The translations under genes were made by a program, and so were the position numbers. Below, in pieces: positions 10,248-20,442 of a stretch of DNA of 64,000 bases. The notes beneath the pieces were generated by a model. It was not told the origin of the DNA and did not search any database. It saw nothing but the letters and a program-made list of their open reading frames with translations. Where the stretch lies: contig JAGVSM010003565.1 of the NCBI GenBank assembly GCA_022494885.1, positions 248,001 through 312,000 of the forward strand. Reading direction: 5' to 3'. How positions within the stretch are numbered: position 1 is the first letter of the stretch; each line of letters opens with the position of its first letter. Source of the stretch: Micrasema longulum. Taxonomy: Eukaryota > Arthropoda > Insecta > Trichoptera > Brachycentridae.

Positions 10248-10530
10248 ATTTACCAAGGCTGATATTTTTTATGACAATGTATGTAAATTTAAGTAAAAAA
10301 ATATAGAAATGTTGAGAGACGCAGATATTTAATTAATTTTCTTACAAAATACATATTTTACATTTCTTATCTTTTACACTTGTTATATTTAACTTATTTT
10401 AAATTATTGTTTTAAGTATAAACATTTTTTTAGTGTGTGCATAAGTGTCCTACATTAATAAACAAAAAAAACAATATTGATGTTCATATTGTCTGTTTGC
10501 TCAATAAAATAAATAAACAAATAAAATCAA
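10248..10530 (+). mobile_element. Jockey/CR1-like LINE 3' end
   Basis: Matches 27833-28095 closely: TTTACCAAGGCTGATATTTT, GACAATGTATGTAAATTTA, GTTTTAAGTATAAACATTT and a terminal CAATAAAATAAATAAA. The first codons correspond to the RFTEADIF...C-terminus of that copy. It is a severely truncated insertion of one family into family A. Confidence 0.8.
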
Positions 10531-10720
10531 CAATGGAATAATTGAAGAAATTTGGATGTTCAAACACATGCAAAATGGTGAATGTTACACAGTGTCTAAA
10601 GTGGCCACATAAACCAGCCAATGACAAGTCATAAGCCCTGTAAATGCCTAGACTTTCATATTCCCTTCTCTAAAATGTTCTTTGTCCCTGTTGTAATTTG
10701 TTATTGGTTAATAGTCTATG
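10531..10720 (+). repeat. Family A, right part of interrupted copy
   Basis: AATTGAAGAAATTTGGATG, GGTGAATGTTACACAGTG, AAAGTGGCCACATAAACCAG and AGCCCTGTAAATGCCTAGAC match the consensus body. The central palindrome carries one change. Confidence 0.85.
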
Positions 10721-10786
10721 GGGACGAATATGTTAAATATTTCATTTTTATTATTTAAAAAAATATTAAAATGTATGTTTTTTTTA

Positions 10787-10913
10787 TGATCCCATGTAAG
10801 TTAGATACGTCCCGACGTTTCAACCACCATTGCACGAGCCATCTTCAGAATAAACTATGTGAGAACTGTGTGGTGGCCGAAACGTCGTAACGAATCCAAC
10901 TCACACGGGATCA
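10787..10913. mobile_element. Inverted pair with hammerhead-like motifs, Penelope-like remnant?
   Basis: Arms 10787-10829 and 10871-10913 are 43-bp inverted copies with about 8 mismatches around a 41-bp spacer. Both arms contain CGACGTTTC/GAAACGTCG. On the minus strand the spacer and left arm read CTGAAGATGGC then GAAACGTC, close to the CUGANGA...GAAAC...UC plan of Penelope-associated hammerhead motifs. Inverted terminal pairs are known for Penelope-like elements. No protein is visible, so the family assignment is inference. Confidence 0.5.
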
Positions 10914-11214
10914 CTCGAAATATACTTTTTACTAAAACCTACGCATCTATTTAAAATAATATTGAAAAAACTTATTTACATTCTTGAATAAAGGCTCCAA
11001 AAAATTATTGAAAACCACGTTGGTTGGAAAAAAATGTCATTTTGCAATCGGCCGGCAATTGTAAAACAAGAATCATAATAAACTAAATGCTATCTAAATG
11101 CCATCTCTTGGGCGAATGTGTGGTAAAATTATGCACGATAAGTGCAAATTATATCGAGATCGGTGCATTATGTAGGGCTGAGACAAGCATTATCGCCAAA
11201 ATCAAATAAGGAGA
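10914..11214. other. Unassigned, short LINE-tail-like piece
   Basis: TTGGTTGGAAAAAAATGTC at about 11021 weakly resembles the TTGGTTGGAAGAAATTGCC tails at 19.6 and 46.5 kb. Near 11095-11160, ATGCCATCTCTTGGGCGAAT and ATCGAGATCGGTGCATTATG resemble RTE text. Nothing complete. Confidence 0.35.
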
Positions 11215-11480
11215 GCTGGGCCGCGATTATAAACGGCTATTCTCATCGGTATATACTGAGACGATAGGAACTAATATTGATATTTATGTACGAAACAGTG
11301 TATATTTGCATGACAATTCAAAGTATCTTCGTCGGTAACCGGTAATTGAACATGTTTAGAAAAAAAAATGTAAACATATTCTATTTTTCATACAGTAAAC
11401 TTAACTTTGTAGACAAATATTTTACTTTGTAGACAAAATTGAAGATAAATTTTAGCTTCCCATCATAATACGTACCCAGC
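11215..11480 (+). mobile_element. Repeat family E (GCCGCGATTATGAACGG), copy 1
   Basis: A 250-bp unit found three times: GGCCGCGATTATAAACGG, CATCGGTATATACTGAGACG, ATCTTCGTCGGTAACCGG, TTGAAGATAAATTTTAGC. Here GCTGGG and CCCAGC bound it. It lies directly before, and probably inside, an RTE 3' fragment (11481-11760). No coding potential; MITE-like. Confidence 0.8.
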
Positions 11481-11760
11481 GGTGGTTTAGACATGAAAAG
11501 CGAATGGACAGTGAAAAAACGTTTAAAGAGATTAACTATACAAATGTTGATGGACGCAGAAAATGAAGAAGACCGAAAAAGACAAGGCATGACCAAATTC
11601 AACATTTGAAGACGGACGAGTCAAAAGTAGAATTAATCGTCTTGCGTACACGATAAGCAGTATGAATGTAAAAACAAGGTATGTATGCAATCACAAAATT
11701 GATTGGCTTTCTATTCTCTCTGCCTATCTCTACGGGGAAAAAGTGTAATAGTTTAGATAA
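11481..11760 (+). mobile_element. RTE-type LINE 3' terminus, diverged
   Basis: Plus-strand remnants: RHEKRMDSEKT (WFGHVERMD region), RPKKTRHDQI-like, and the end SILSAYLYGEKV followed by a stop near 11746. Several indels shift the frame. The minus-strand ORF over the same bases is a shadow. Confidence 0.75.
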
Positions 11761-11949
11761 ATGAGTAAAATGAGATGTTTTGTTTTTTTTTAAAGTGACA
11801 TATTTTGTTTACTCTGAGGAAAACGCAAAAAATATTTAATCATCATTCCTTTTCTGCATATAATGGTGCATAAGGCACTGCACTCATACACTAATTGCAG
11901 TGAATCTTTATAATTGTTGTTGCGTGAAGGTAAGATGATCAATCTTACG

Positions 11950-12480
11950 CTTTAGGTGCCAGTCTAAGAACTATGAGATATTCTAGTGTGAAAACACCTT
12001 TTAAAATAAATATTTCATCAACAAATCCCAAACGGAACACTACCAGAAGTCAAACTAGAGGATGGGTCATGGAGTCTACCACAAACTCTGAACTCGGGCA
12101 AAGAAATTTAAGGTTTCTGGGCCCCAAAATATTTAATGTTACCCAAACATTGCAAAACCATGACCCGAATTCAATTAAATAAATTTGTAAAAAATTGGTT
12201 ACTGGGCTTAAGTCGAGAAAAATAGGAAAATTTACTCAAAAACATTCTTAAATAATAAATGGTATACATTAATATTGTATGACTGTATAATAAATTAACT
12301 GGAAGGTTGTAATGTTATTGTTTATTTTGCGTAAAAATGTCTGCCTTAAAACAGGTTGTACCTAGTTAGGCAGACTAGACATGATACAGAGAAATCTATT
12401 ATCTAAGTGTGTATGTAGTAGATGAAGAAATTGTTATTTTTGTTAATAAACCATGATTATTATTATTATTATTATTATTT
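11950..12480 (+). mobile_element. LINE C-terminal fragment with (ATT)n tail
   Basis: The 70-codon ORF 11973-12182 reads NTTRSQTRGWVMES, LGQRNLRFLGPKIFN and continues as a degenerate IK.INL.KIGYWA. The R-x-LG-x-R-x-L-x-F-x-GPKIFN pattern is typical of the last part of LINE ORF2 proteins. An untranslated region follows to AATAAACC near 12446 and an (ATT)n run at 12455-12480. Confidence 0.65.
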
Positions 12481-12555
12481 ACCTTGCCGGGAATCGAGCC
12501 TTAGATCTTTAACGTGGTAGGCAAACGAGTTGACCATTACACTACGAGGCTGATA
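12481..12555 (-). mobile_element. tRNA-derived SINE head
   Basis: Minus strand: GCCTCGTAGTGTAATGGTCA (A-box region) and CTCGATTCCCGGC (B-box region), with a tRNA-like length of about 70. The flanking (ATT)n would be its A-rich tail on this strand. It does not fold into a full acceptor stem, so it is a SINE or tRNA pseudogene and not a functional tRNA. Confidence 0.65.
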
Positions 12556-12898
12556 ATTCGCAATGATCATTGAACTTTTTATGCAACTGACCCTTAGACA
12601 TCAAAGAAACAATGTAATATTTTGAAGATGCAGATTAAGTGCATCGGTCATTTGTGCATAACTGGCCGTGAGAACTCGCTTTGAGGAATTTAATTGCATT
12701 TTTATATAAAGTGCTTACATTTCCTGGACGTGCAGTCGGTATGAATATCAGTATGCGTTGCACCTATAACTTATGCCTTTATTGCCTATAAATACTGCAT
12801 TCGATATTTAATGTTCGTGATTTTATCAATAGGTATCTGAATTTAATATAATCCATGTGTTATGTTTTATCGTACTTGCAATGCAAAACGTCGCGTCG
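12556..12898. other. No recognised gene
   Basis: Moderately AT-rich, no ORF or repeat partner. Ends in GTCGCGTCGTC next to the hAT-like target duplication. Confidence 0.45.
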
Positions 12899-13683
12899 TC
12901 GGTCATTAGTGATGTGCAAATCGAATCATTTAGAACTAGCCATAAACATTCTTAGTCACCAGTTTTTCTGATATTCTAATAGAAAAATATCACTGTTCAG
13001 TATAATAAAAAAAATCATTCTTATTAGTGGTATACAAAATATTTTTAAATTTGTAACTTTGAATTCCCGAAAAACGGTCATTGCATGGGCCACGCTCTTA
13101 GTACGTCACGATTCATGTTGATTTTCAATTTCGTTTCTGACCATCAATTTTTTTTAAATACCTTGATTTCGATATTCCTCGCTCTATTGTTAAACAATTA
13201 TTTTAAACCCATTATGACACTTATTTATTGTATCCATTTTAAGCCAAATTAGTGGTTATTTTCCAAAAATAAACAAAACAAAATAAAATAAATAAATTCG
13301 TTCAAGTACAACTAAGAACGTGCTGTAATGGCTAGCGCGTTTGTCCACCATGCGAGAGATCGTGAGGTCTCGAGTTCAATTTTTGGATTATTAGACATAA
13401 AACATTGATTTAAAAAGTTGTTTTTAGGCCAGAATATTTCATAGTCCCTGAACTGGAATCTTAAGTCTTATTTTCATGTAACAAAAATGATCAAGATACG
13501 TAGCGATGTGTGTACCAATGCAGTGCCCTATGCACCATCAGGTGCCGAATGGGAATTATAATGATGATGATGATGATCAAGGTTTAAACCATATCCGACA
13601 GCTTTTACCGATGAATTAAATAATAGTATTGAAACAATCGAATTATTCGATTATGACCTGTTATGGACAACACTATTGGTCAT
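12899..13683. mobile_element. hAT-like MITE with 8-bp target duplication, SINE inserted
   Basis: Ends TAGTGATGTGCAAATCG (12907) and its inverted partner TTGTCCATAA...CAACACTA (to 13675) are flanked by TCGGTCAT (12899-12906) and TTGGTCAT (13676-13683), an 8-bp duplication with one change. TAGNG ends plus 8-bp duplications are hAT hallmarks. About 250 bp of the length is a SINE at 13322-13580. Near 13080-13160 it carries text related to family H (CACGCTCTTAGTACGTCACG). No transposase. Confidence 0.7.
13322..13580 (+). mobile_element. tRNA-derived SINE, family S2, copy 1
   Basis: tRNA-like head (ATGGCTAGCGCGTTTG, GAGGTCTCGAGTTCAATTTT), then a body with AATATTTCATAGTCCCTG, AAGATACGTAGCGATG and CAGTGCCCTATGCACC, ending in (ATG)n. 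The body and tail match 34588-34835. It sits inside the hAT-like element. Confidence 0.8.
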
Positions 13684-14319
13684 TGTCCCCGGAAACGGCT
13701 TCTTTCGTTAATGGAGAAAAATGCCTGGGGCAAATAATGACTATTTAAATACCATTCTGTTTAACGGAAAATACAATAAACGAATAACAAAAGATTTCAT
13801 TTTAAAACGCATTTTATTTCTTGGTTATTGATTAAAATGCGTAAGTATTTATTTTTTTTTAATTTACCACCCCGCCCGAGCGTCATATAGCTGCAAAAAA
13901 ATTTGGGATATTTTTAAAATAAGATATTAGCTTTTCAAAATATTTCATTTTGGTCACATTAATATCAAAATTATTAAAAAAATATATTTTTAAATTGTCT
14001 TGTAGTGTTATAGATTATTGCACATTTGGCTTTTAAGGGCCTCGACGCAAACTATCCGGCCGCCGGCGCCAGGTATTTAATGTACTGGACTTTTGTTTCC
14101 AATCATACTTATAAACTAATATGCAAATTGGTTCTATTTATTTGGCACGCCGCGCGTGAAAATTCCAATATATATTTGTATGGAAACAGGCAGCTACAGC
14201 GTTTTTAAATCGTCCCGAAGTTTGATCGAATTACGGTGAAAAATGTATTACTTTGATGTGATTTTAATGAATATAGAGTAGTTTTAATTTATTTGACTTG
14301 GATTTTTTTTTTTTTTACT
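13684..14319. other. No recognised gene
   Basis: Contains a small GC-rich spot (CCGGCCGCCGGCGCC near 14059) inside an AT-rich setting, and a 60-codon ORF over it without recognisable motifs. No repeat partner. Confidence 0.45.
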
Positions 14320-14530
14320 TTTTAAAAGGAAATAAACAATTCTTGTGTACATAATGGGGAGTGACGTCTTACAATAGTTTATTTTATTTTAATTAATAAT
14401 ATTTTTAGGATAACATATATAAATTACAAAATAGTGTTACATAAAGCAGAATTATAAATTTAACTTTTCACTTCTTTCTTAAATATATTGTATTCCTGAC
14501 TGTACTCTTTATTATTATGAAAGGATTATT
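14320..14530 (-). mobile_element. LINE 3' end, family of 53.4 kb, copy 1
   Basis: Minus-strand text EYSQEYNIFKKEVK then stop, followed by a 3' UTR ending GACGTCACTCCCCATTATG. It aligns with 53395-53600 almost base for base. Only the last codons and UTR are present. Confidence 0.75.
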
Positions 14531-14859
14531 TTTTTTAAATGTCTGTAACATGCGCGAAACATTCAAAGAACGGCATTTTCGAAAGTTTTTCAAAACTATC
14601 GTTATTAAGTGAACTTTTATGAATTATTTTTTCTAATAAAATTAAGTTCATTAATCTTAAAGTATAAACCATTACTTACAACTCATATTTTTGTAAGTAT
14701 TAACATTGTAAAATTCCCAGTTAAATAGTTTAAATACGGATTTATTTTGTGTGATCAGTATAAATTAATTTAGTGATTTTACACAAAGCAACATGTACTT
14801 TAATTTAAGTAAACGATCTTCTGATAAAATCTTAGAACGATCTCCAAAGAATGCTTCAT
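14531..14859. other. AT-rich spacer
   Basis: No ORF, no partner repeat seen. Confidence 0.45.
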
Positions 14860-15500
14860 AAGCTCAACTTGACATCGTAAAAATTCGACATGGAAATATG
14901 CCCCGACGAAACCAAAAGCCTCATAATATCAAAAAAACCCGGTGAGATTGTTTAACAAGTTGTGGATAATAAAATCAAAGAGCAAGTGATGGAATTAAAG
15001 TATCTCGGAGTTGACATTAGGAACAAGGGTGATTTGTACAATGAAACTCTAACGCAAATTAACAAGGTTGCAGCAATTTCAGGGTACCACAGATATACCG
15101 TAGGGAGGAATAAACACATGAGACTAGATGGTAAAATGAGTATATACAAAACATGTGTCAGACCGATAGCCACTCACGGAATAGGGCAGACACTTCCAAG
15201 ACAAAATGTCGGAGAAGTTCCGAGATGCAAACTCTCCGATCTCTAAACAGAGACCGCAAGATAAACGCTGGTATTCGGAGCACGTGCGGTACGGATGATA
15301 TTGTAAGATGGGGAAGACAAACTTCCACTTATTGGACTTTGAGGAAACCCCGAAGGAAGAAGGCTCCCAGGCAGATCCCCGAAGAGGCAATCAGCGTCCC
15401 AAGATGAAGCAGCGGCAGAAACAGATCCAAATGGTCCATAGAAAGAATGAAGGCGACAATAATAAACTAAATGATATAATAATAAAAACATTATTATAAT
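14860..15500 (+). mobile_element. LINE relic, post-RT region (EQVMELKYLGVDI type)
   Basis: Plus strand: EICPDETKSLIISKKP, stop, then VDNKIKEQVMELKYLGVDIR, INKVAAISGYHRYTVGRNKH, DGKMSIYKTCVRPIATHG. A frameshift leads to RADTSKTKCRRSSEMQTLRS and later DDIVRWGRQT. The order (K-S-L-x-I, YLGV, YKTCVRP, EM-LRS, VRWGR) is that of the region after the RT catalytic core in a LINE ORF2 common in insects. Several frameshifts and stops; the minus-strand ORFs over it are shadows. Confidence 0.85.
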
Positions 15501-15880
15501 GAAACCACAAACTTAGTGCTTCAAAAATAAAATTTATTTATGGATATTAAAATAATTTATATCGACTTCAAACAAAATAAAGCTAGTTGGTCCCAAATTA
15601 ATTTAATTAGCCATGGTGGTTGAATTTTCCCTTAGAAAAATACAATTAATTACTTAAGTGAGTAATGCCGCCCTTTTCTGATAAGAGCTTTTGACTTGAA
15701 TGGCCTAAAAAGATCATTATTTATTATTATTGTTGTGTTGCATGACCGCTGTGGGCAATATGGCGCTACTTAAGGGTCATATCAAATTCAAAACCTTTCC
15801 TTTACCTCAAGTTTATGGTCACGGTACAAACGTCAGCGTATTTGTATGTATTTGTTCACACCCGTTATTAATTTTAGAAA
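15501..15880. other. No recognised gene
   Basis: AT-rich, then GC-richer from about 15738 (GACCGCTGTGGGCAATATGG). This could be a 5' region for the short ORF at 15881 but shows no decisive promoter element. Confidence 0.4.
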
Positions 15881-16030
15881 ATGGTGAAATATAGCGACAT
15901 TGAAGAAAGGTTTTCCAGCTTTCTTACGATAAATAATACGACAGGTATCAATTTACCAAGTATCTTTGTGCATTTGAATATTTTCTCCTTTTCAGAAATC
16001 GATAGCTCGTTGAAAGTATCGGGATTTTAA
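15881..16030 (+). CDS. Short hypothetical ORF, possible two-exon gene
   Basis: A 49-codon ORF (MVKYSDIEERFSSFL...DSSLKVSGF) with a fair start context (GAAAATGG). Inside it, CAG|GTATCA (15942-15950) and TTTTCTCCTTTTCAG (ending 15995) look like a 51-nt intron, which would leave 32 codons. Read through or spliced, the frame stays open. I do not recognise the peptide. It is outside any repeat I can identify, so a host micro-gene or a terminal exon is possible, but chance is not excluded. Confidence 0.25.
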   Translation: MVKYSDIEERFSSFLTINNTTGINLPSIFVHLNIFSFSEIDSSLKVSGF

Positions 16031-17703
16031 TTATTTTAGTTTAGACATCGTCTTACAGATGGGATGTAATGTACTTGGAGAAAGTATAGACGCATCCATT
16101 TTTCCCGGGCCTGAGCTTTGCGTTTAACCCATTCTCAAACAGAGTTGTTTTATAACAGCACGAAATTTTAAATTTAATTTATTCACTTATAAACAGTTTA
16201 TTACAATTTTTTTGAGACATAAGTCTCAACTTCGTGAGAATAAAAGTTTTGAGGTGGGACGAGTAATTAGTTAACAAACACATAAAAATATATCACTGCA
16301 AATAGTATATAAGTTGGATCAGAAAAAAAAAAAAATTGTCAAATAAATATATGGCACATCAATATGGTCAACAGCAAATTATTGCAATTATTTGCAAAGT
16401 AAGTACCTACCTACCTACTAATCTTATTTACTTGTGACTTTTTTAGAATTAATTAAGTAAATATTTTCTGGCAAAACAATTTTTTTTGTGTTGTGTTATG
16501 TGCAAAAAATATTCTTCCGTAAATAAACTGCCATTTTCGCGTCTTTCAGAATTCCGTCATCCGAGTGAGATGCTTTCACCAACTTTCAAAGGTTTTTTTT
16601 GGTTTTATATTTTTTAATGAATAGCATAAATGTCACGTATCATGCATCAATCGTGTATCATGTAAATATGAAATACATGTATATTAGTCTTCAAAAGGTT
16701 TAGTTTAGCTGCGTTATATTTTTTTAACAAGTTTCTTACCCCTCGCAACCACATTGATAAATATATTATATTGAATCTGAAATATAATAATGGCACAAAT
16801 TCTAAATTGACATCCGTGAGTTAAGTATGCAGAAAACTTCCTAAATATATTTCCTATCCGCGCAATTAACGGCACGATTCATAAAAATACTTTTGTGTCC
16901 TTAAAAGCGAAAATTTCTATGCTACAGGTAAGATCCACATTTTTTAAAATTCGAATTCAAGAAAATAATAATGTCGTATTGATCATGATGTCATTATTAT
17001 TTCTGGAGATATTTACAACTAGATGGCACATTAAAGTAAGTCTTTGTTTTCGCAAATAAATGTTAGTACCTAAGTGTGCAATTGCTCGTACCTACACTGC
17101 TTTAAAAAAGATTTTGTTGAGATTTTTATTATTTTATATGGTAGTTGCATTATTTTTCACCTTGCTTAAAAGTGCAAAAGTTTTTTATTTACTTCAAAGG
17201 GATAATTACTTATTTGTTTACACAAAAAAATAACATTGTATTAAATTCACTCCACCTAGGTTAAGCAGAACATTTACAATATTTTATTGTCAAAATTCTC
17301 GAATGGTAGCTCAATACATCTCACATATTTTTAGATTACAGAAGACAGGGAATAAATATGCATCATATTTCAATATATTCAGTTTATCTTTGCTTAACTT
17401 AAAAAATAAATTGACCAACACATTCTTATCAAAAAGAGCAAATCGACTTCAGGAAATCGGGTTAGAATAGTTATAATTTGATTGAATTAAGTATTTTGTT
17501 ATTTTATAGGAAACTTATTATAAATTTAATTACTTTAAAATGTATTTAAAGTAATTTATAATGTGTATAGTAGGTATATTAATATATCATACTCGATTTT
17601 TTTTTCAAGCACTCTTTAAACCAAATTTATGTAAATGGCAGAAATACCGTATATAAATAAAAATAAAAAAACTGTACAAAGTGATATAATATGATTATAA
17701 TTT
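16031..17703. other. Long stretch without recognised gene
   Basis: AT-rich with few repeats. A GC spot TTTTTCCCGGGCCTGAGC occurs near 16100. No ORF above background and no copies elsewhere in the window, so this is among the least repeat-rich parts and could be single-copy intergenic or intronic DNA. Confidence 0.5.
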
Positions 17704-17728
17704 GTAAGGATCAGGTGGAAAGTTTCAG

Positions 17729-17925
17729 CTGTGGCCTGTTTTAGAAGCTTCTCCGCATTTGCTCTAGTGACGAGGAAACCACAGAAAGCTCAAGATTGCT
17801 TCGTTGCGACTAAAGTGGCTTCTAGCAATGATGGAGAAATGCTAGAAGTTGGCTTAAAATTTCTCTTGATAATTAATAATGAAGGCGAATTAATGGCTTG
17901 TAAAAATAACAGCTGCGAATGTTGA
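17729..17925 (+). CDS. Possible exon or pseudogene fragment, unrecognised
   Basis: An open frame of about 64 codons (VACFRSFSAFALVTRKPQK, then DCFVATKVASSNDGEMLEVG, ending in NNSCEC and a TGA). It lacks an ATG at its start and is preceded by GTGGAAAGTTTCAG, a plausible splice acceptor at 17728. Codon choice is less AT-biased than the surroundings. Cysteines cluster at the end (C-K-N-N-S-C-E-C). I do not recognise the family. It could be a last exon, an old retrocopy or chance. Confidence 0.3.
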
Positions 17926-18321
17926 TGATCGTCCAGGAAAAGGCGGACTGTTGTCGTTCGTCAAGCGACCTCCCATTTTTTTAGTTTTTTGAGTTGTGCC
18001 ACAGTTATTCTCGGGTGCAATGTGAATAACTTATTATACAAATTAAAACAGGCTCGTACTAAGTAAGTAAAATAGTTATGATTCTCATGTGGGTAAAATG
18101 CATGCCATGTTTACAAATATTCTGACTAACTCAAAATGTTGTAGATTTACAAAATAATGTGTTAATTTTACCTAGTATTTAAGACTTATTTAACACTTGT
18201 TTTCGTTCCCTTGATTAACTTTAAAACCGTGCTATTTAACAGTTAATACACAAACCAGTAGGCAAAATGAAAGTGCCCGTAAAAAAAAATACAGTAAAAA
18301 AACATATAAACAGTCACTTAC
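17926..18321. other. No recognised gene (possible intron on minus strand)
   Basis: AT-rich. If the minus-strand donor at 18321/18322 is real, this is the start of its intron. Confidence 0.35.
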
Positions 18322-18650
18322 CTGTCAATGCCAATGATTGCAGAAGGTATAACTTTGTGGAGATGGGCTCACAAAATAGTTCACAAATGATAACTCACCA
18401 AACTTGACAGTGTTAAGAGAAAAAAACAATGAAAAACATTAAATGTTTTTGAAAAATCACAACACAGCTGTACTTAATTATGCGAAATATGTAACGAATT
18501 GGTGTGTTTTGAAATTGTTTATTTTTGAACAATTGTACCACTAAAATGTACCAACACCGTAATATTTGTTAACAACAATAGCTACTGTTCCCAAAATGAT
18601 GTTTTCAAGTCCAAAAAGGACCAAAACACAAAGTTCTACGAACACAACTG
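18322..18650 (-). other. Candidate non-coding first exon, minus strand
   Basis: At 18316-18324 the minus strand reads CAG|GTAAGT, a perfect consensus splice donor. The sequence 5' of it on that strand runs into the promoter-like block at 18650-18850. All three frames are short before the donor, so it would be a 5' UTR exon, possibly with a start codon downstream. Evidence is positional only. Confidence 0.3.
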
Positions 18651-18850
18651 TCACATTTGACGTTTATCGACCCGCGACGTTCGAAATTCGAATTGAGACT
18701 GGTTCGAAAACTCGTTGCCAGGTGACAGATGGGCGGGGTCTGCGGTCGGAATTTAAAAAAGCGGTGGGATCTGATTGGCGGAGAGGAATAAACGACCTGC
18801 ATTGGTTGGGTTTTATTTGAATTCAGAATCGAGGGGCGTGGTCTGGCTTA
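18650..18850 (-). promoter_or_regulatory. Promoter-like GC-richer block with CCAAT and GC boxes
   Basis: A local rise in GC and CpG (CCCGCGACGTTCG, GGGCGGGG at 18731-18738, GGGGCGTGG at about 18833). Two CCAAT boxes read on the minus strand: ATTGG at 18774-18778 and 18801-18805. With the splice donor at 18322 this suggests a minus-strand promoter of a host gene. The 84- and 65-codon ORFs over this block look like by-products of its composition. Confidence 0.4.
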
Positions 18851-19190
18851 ATGTATGAAGATCACGTTATATTTCGACAGGCATGACGCTAAATACACTT
18901 TATAATGTGATCTTAGCTTTTATATGGTATAAATCCTTTTAAGCTCGCTGCATTCTGCGTTCGGGCTAATGAAAGGTAGACATTGATTCCTGCTTTAATG
19001 AGAGGGACGAACTTAAATATTTAGTATAGGAAGATATCATTAATAAAATCAATTCGAGAAAAAACAATAATTTTCAATGAAAAACAGATACATTGTTGTA
19101 TTACCTTTTCATTCGTATAATTATTCTTTGAATATAATGGATCAATATTATTTGTAGTCTCATCCAGCAAATATATAATATACCTGTGTG
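18851..19190. other. No recognised gene
   Basis: AT-rich with GGTATAAATCC near 18927. No ORF or repeat partner. Confidence 0.4.
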
Positions 19191-19194
19191 AAAA

Positions 19195-19660
19195 ATTTCA
19201 ACGCTTATCAGTTCATGGTTTACCTCTTCGTTCTCATTCTCAAGGCACTCTCTTAATACCCATACACAATTCCTCTTTCTTCTCTAACTCATATAGTGTC
19301 CATGCGGCTCGACTGTGGAATCATCTCCCATCCACCATCAAAGATGTCACTACATTATCTCTGTTTAAATCACGTCTGAAGAAACATCTCCTTTCTCTTC
19401 CTTAATCTCTCCTCCTTTCCTTTTTCCTCTTTCCTCTTTTTTCCTTTTTCCCATTGAGTAATGGTTTCGATTTAAGGTAATTTATAAACAAATACGTTTA
19501 TTTCTATTTTTATATATCTTTAAATTTTTAATCTTTTTTTTCTATTGAATATGTTCTGTAACTTGAATTATAAAAATAAAACTTTTATTTTATTGGTTGG
19601 TTGGAAGAAATTGCCATTTGGCAATAAGCCCGCCAATGTACAAATAACATTATGTACAAA
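19195..19660 (+). mobile_element. LINE C-terminal fragment with 3' UTR
   Basis: Plus strand: RLSVHGLPLRSHSQGTLLI, NSYSVHAARLWNHLPSTIKD, TLSLFKSRLKKHLLSLP then stop at about 19404. The R-LWN-LP...FKS-LK-HLL pattern is the usual end of many LINE ORF2 proteins. The UTR contains TTGGTTGGAAGAAATTGCC and GGCAATAAGCCCGCC and is repeated at 46386-46560, confirming a shared 3' end. Confidence 0.85.
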
Positions 19661-19744
19661 AAGTTAAATAAATAAATAAATAAATATATCAATTTTATTT
19701 TTAAATCCAGTGTCAAAATAGTCCTTTTAAGTTTACGAAAAATA

Positions 19745-19838
19745 CAAATTGACCATTTAAATAAATAAGAGAGATGTATCAAGTCTTATATTCTTAGTAG
19801 ACTCACATTATATCACAACCGCACAAGAGTTATAAATA
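19745..19838 (+). repeat. Family B right end (truncated copy)
   Basis: GAGATGTATCAAGTCTTATA and CACAACCGCACAAGAGTTA match the right terminus of the TTAA-flanked MITE; the rest is missing. Confidence 0.65.
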
Positions 19839-20442
19839 ATTAAAATTAGTTTTAACGCCCACAAGGGGTTTAGGTAGGTAATAGGTACAAAATTATATAA
19901 AACGTGGTACATTACCCGGCATTAAATAAGTACATTAAGCATAACTCTTTAAAGTCTATGGTTAATAATTCCTTTGCGTGCGGTGGTGTAGCATCGTGTT
20001 ACCGCAAGCAAAAGATAGAATATTCTAAGTTCAGATATCTGAAAAAAATCATGGAGATATACTGTTTAATAATTCCTTTTCCATAATTTATTCAAATAAA
20101 CACATAATTGAGCCCTGTTGTAGTCGAGTTAAATAAAAACAAAAAATACGCTACTCATCTTACATGCGTGCGACCCCCATCATTGTCAATAACCGACTGA
20201 ATTTGTTACAGATCAGCGTCTCTGTCTTGCTTGTCATGAGTTCTATCTTCGTGCGCTCACTCGTACAGATTTATCGCCGTATTGGCGAACATTCATTCTT
20301 CGAGTAGCAAGGATAAATATTTTTTGTATTTAAATCCAGCAGGGATATACAAATTTTACTTTCCAAATCCGGTTAGAAAATGTCCATTTGAAGATTTAAA
20401 AAAACAAAACTTAGTCATAAAAATTAAAAAAAGAGAGATAGG

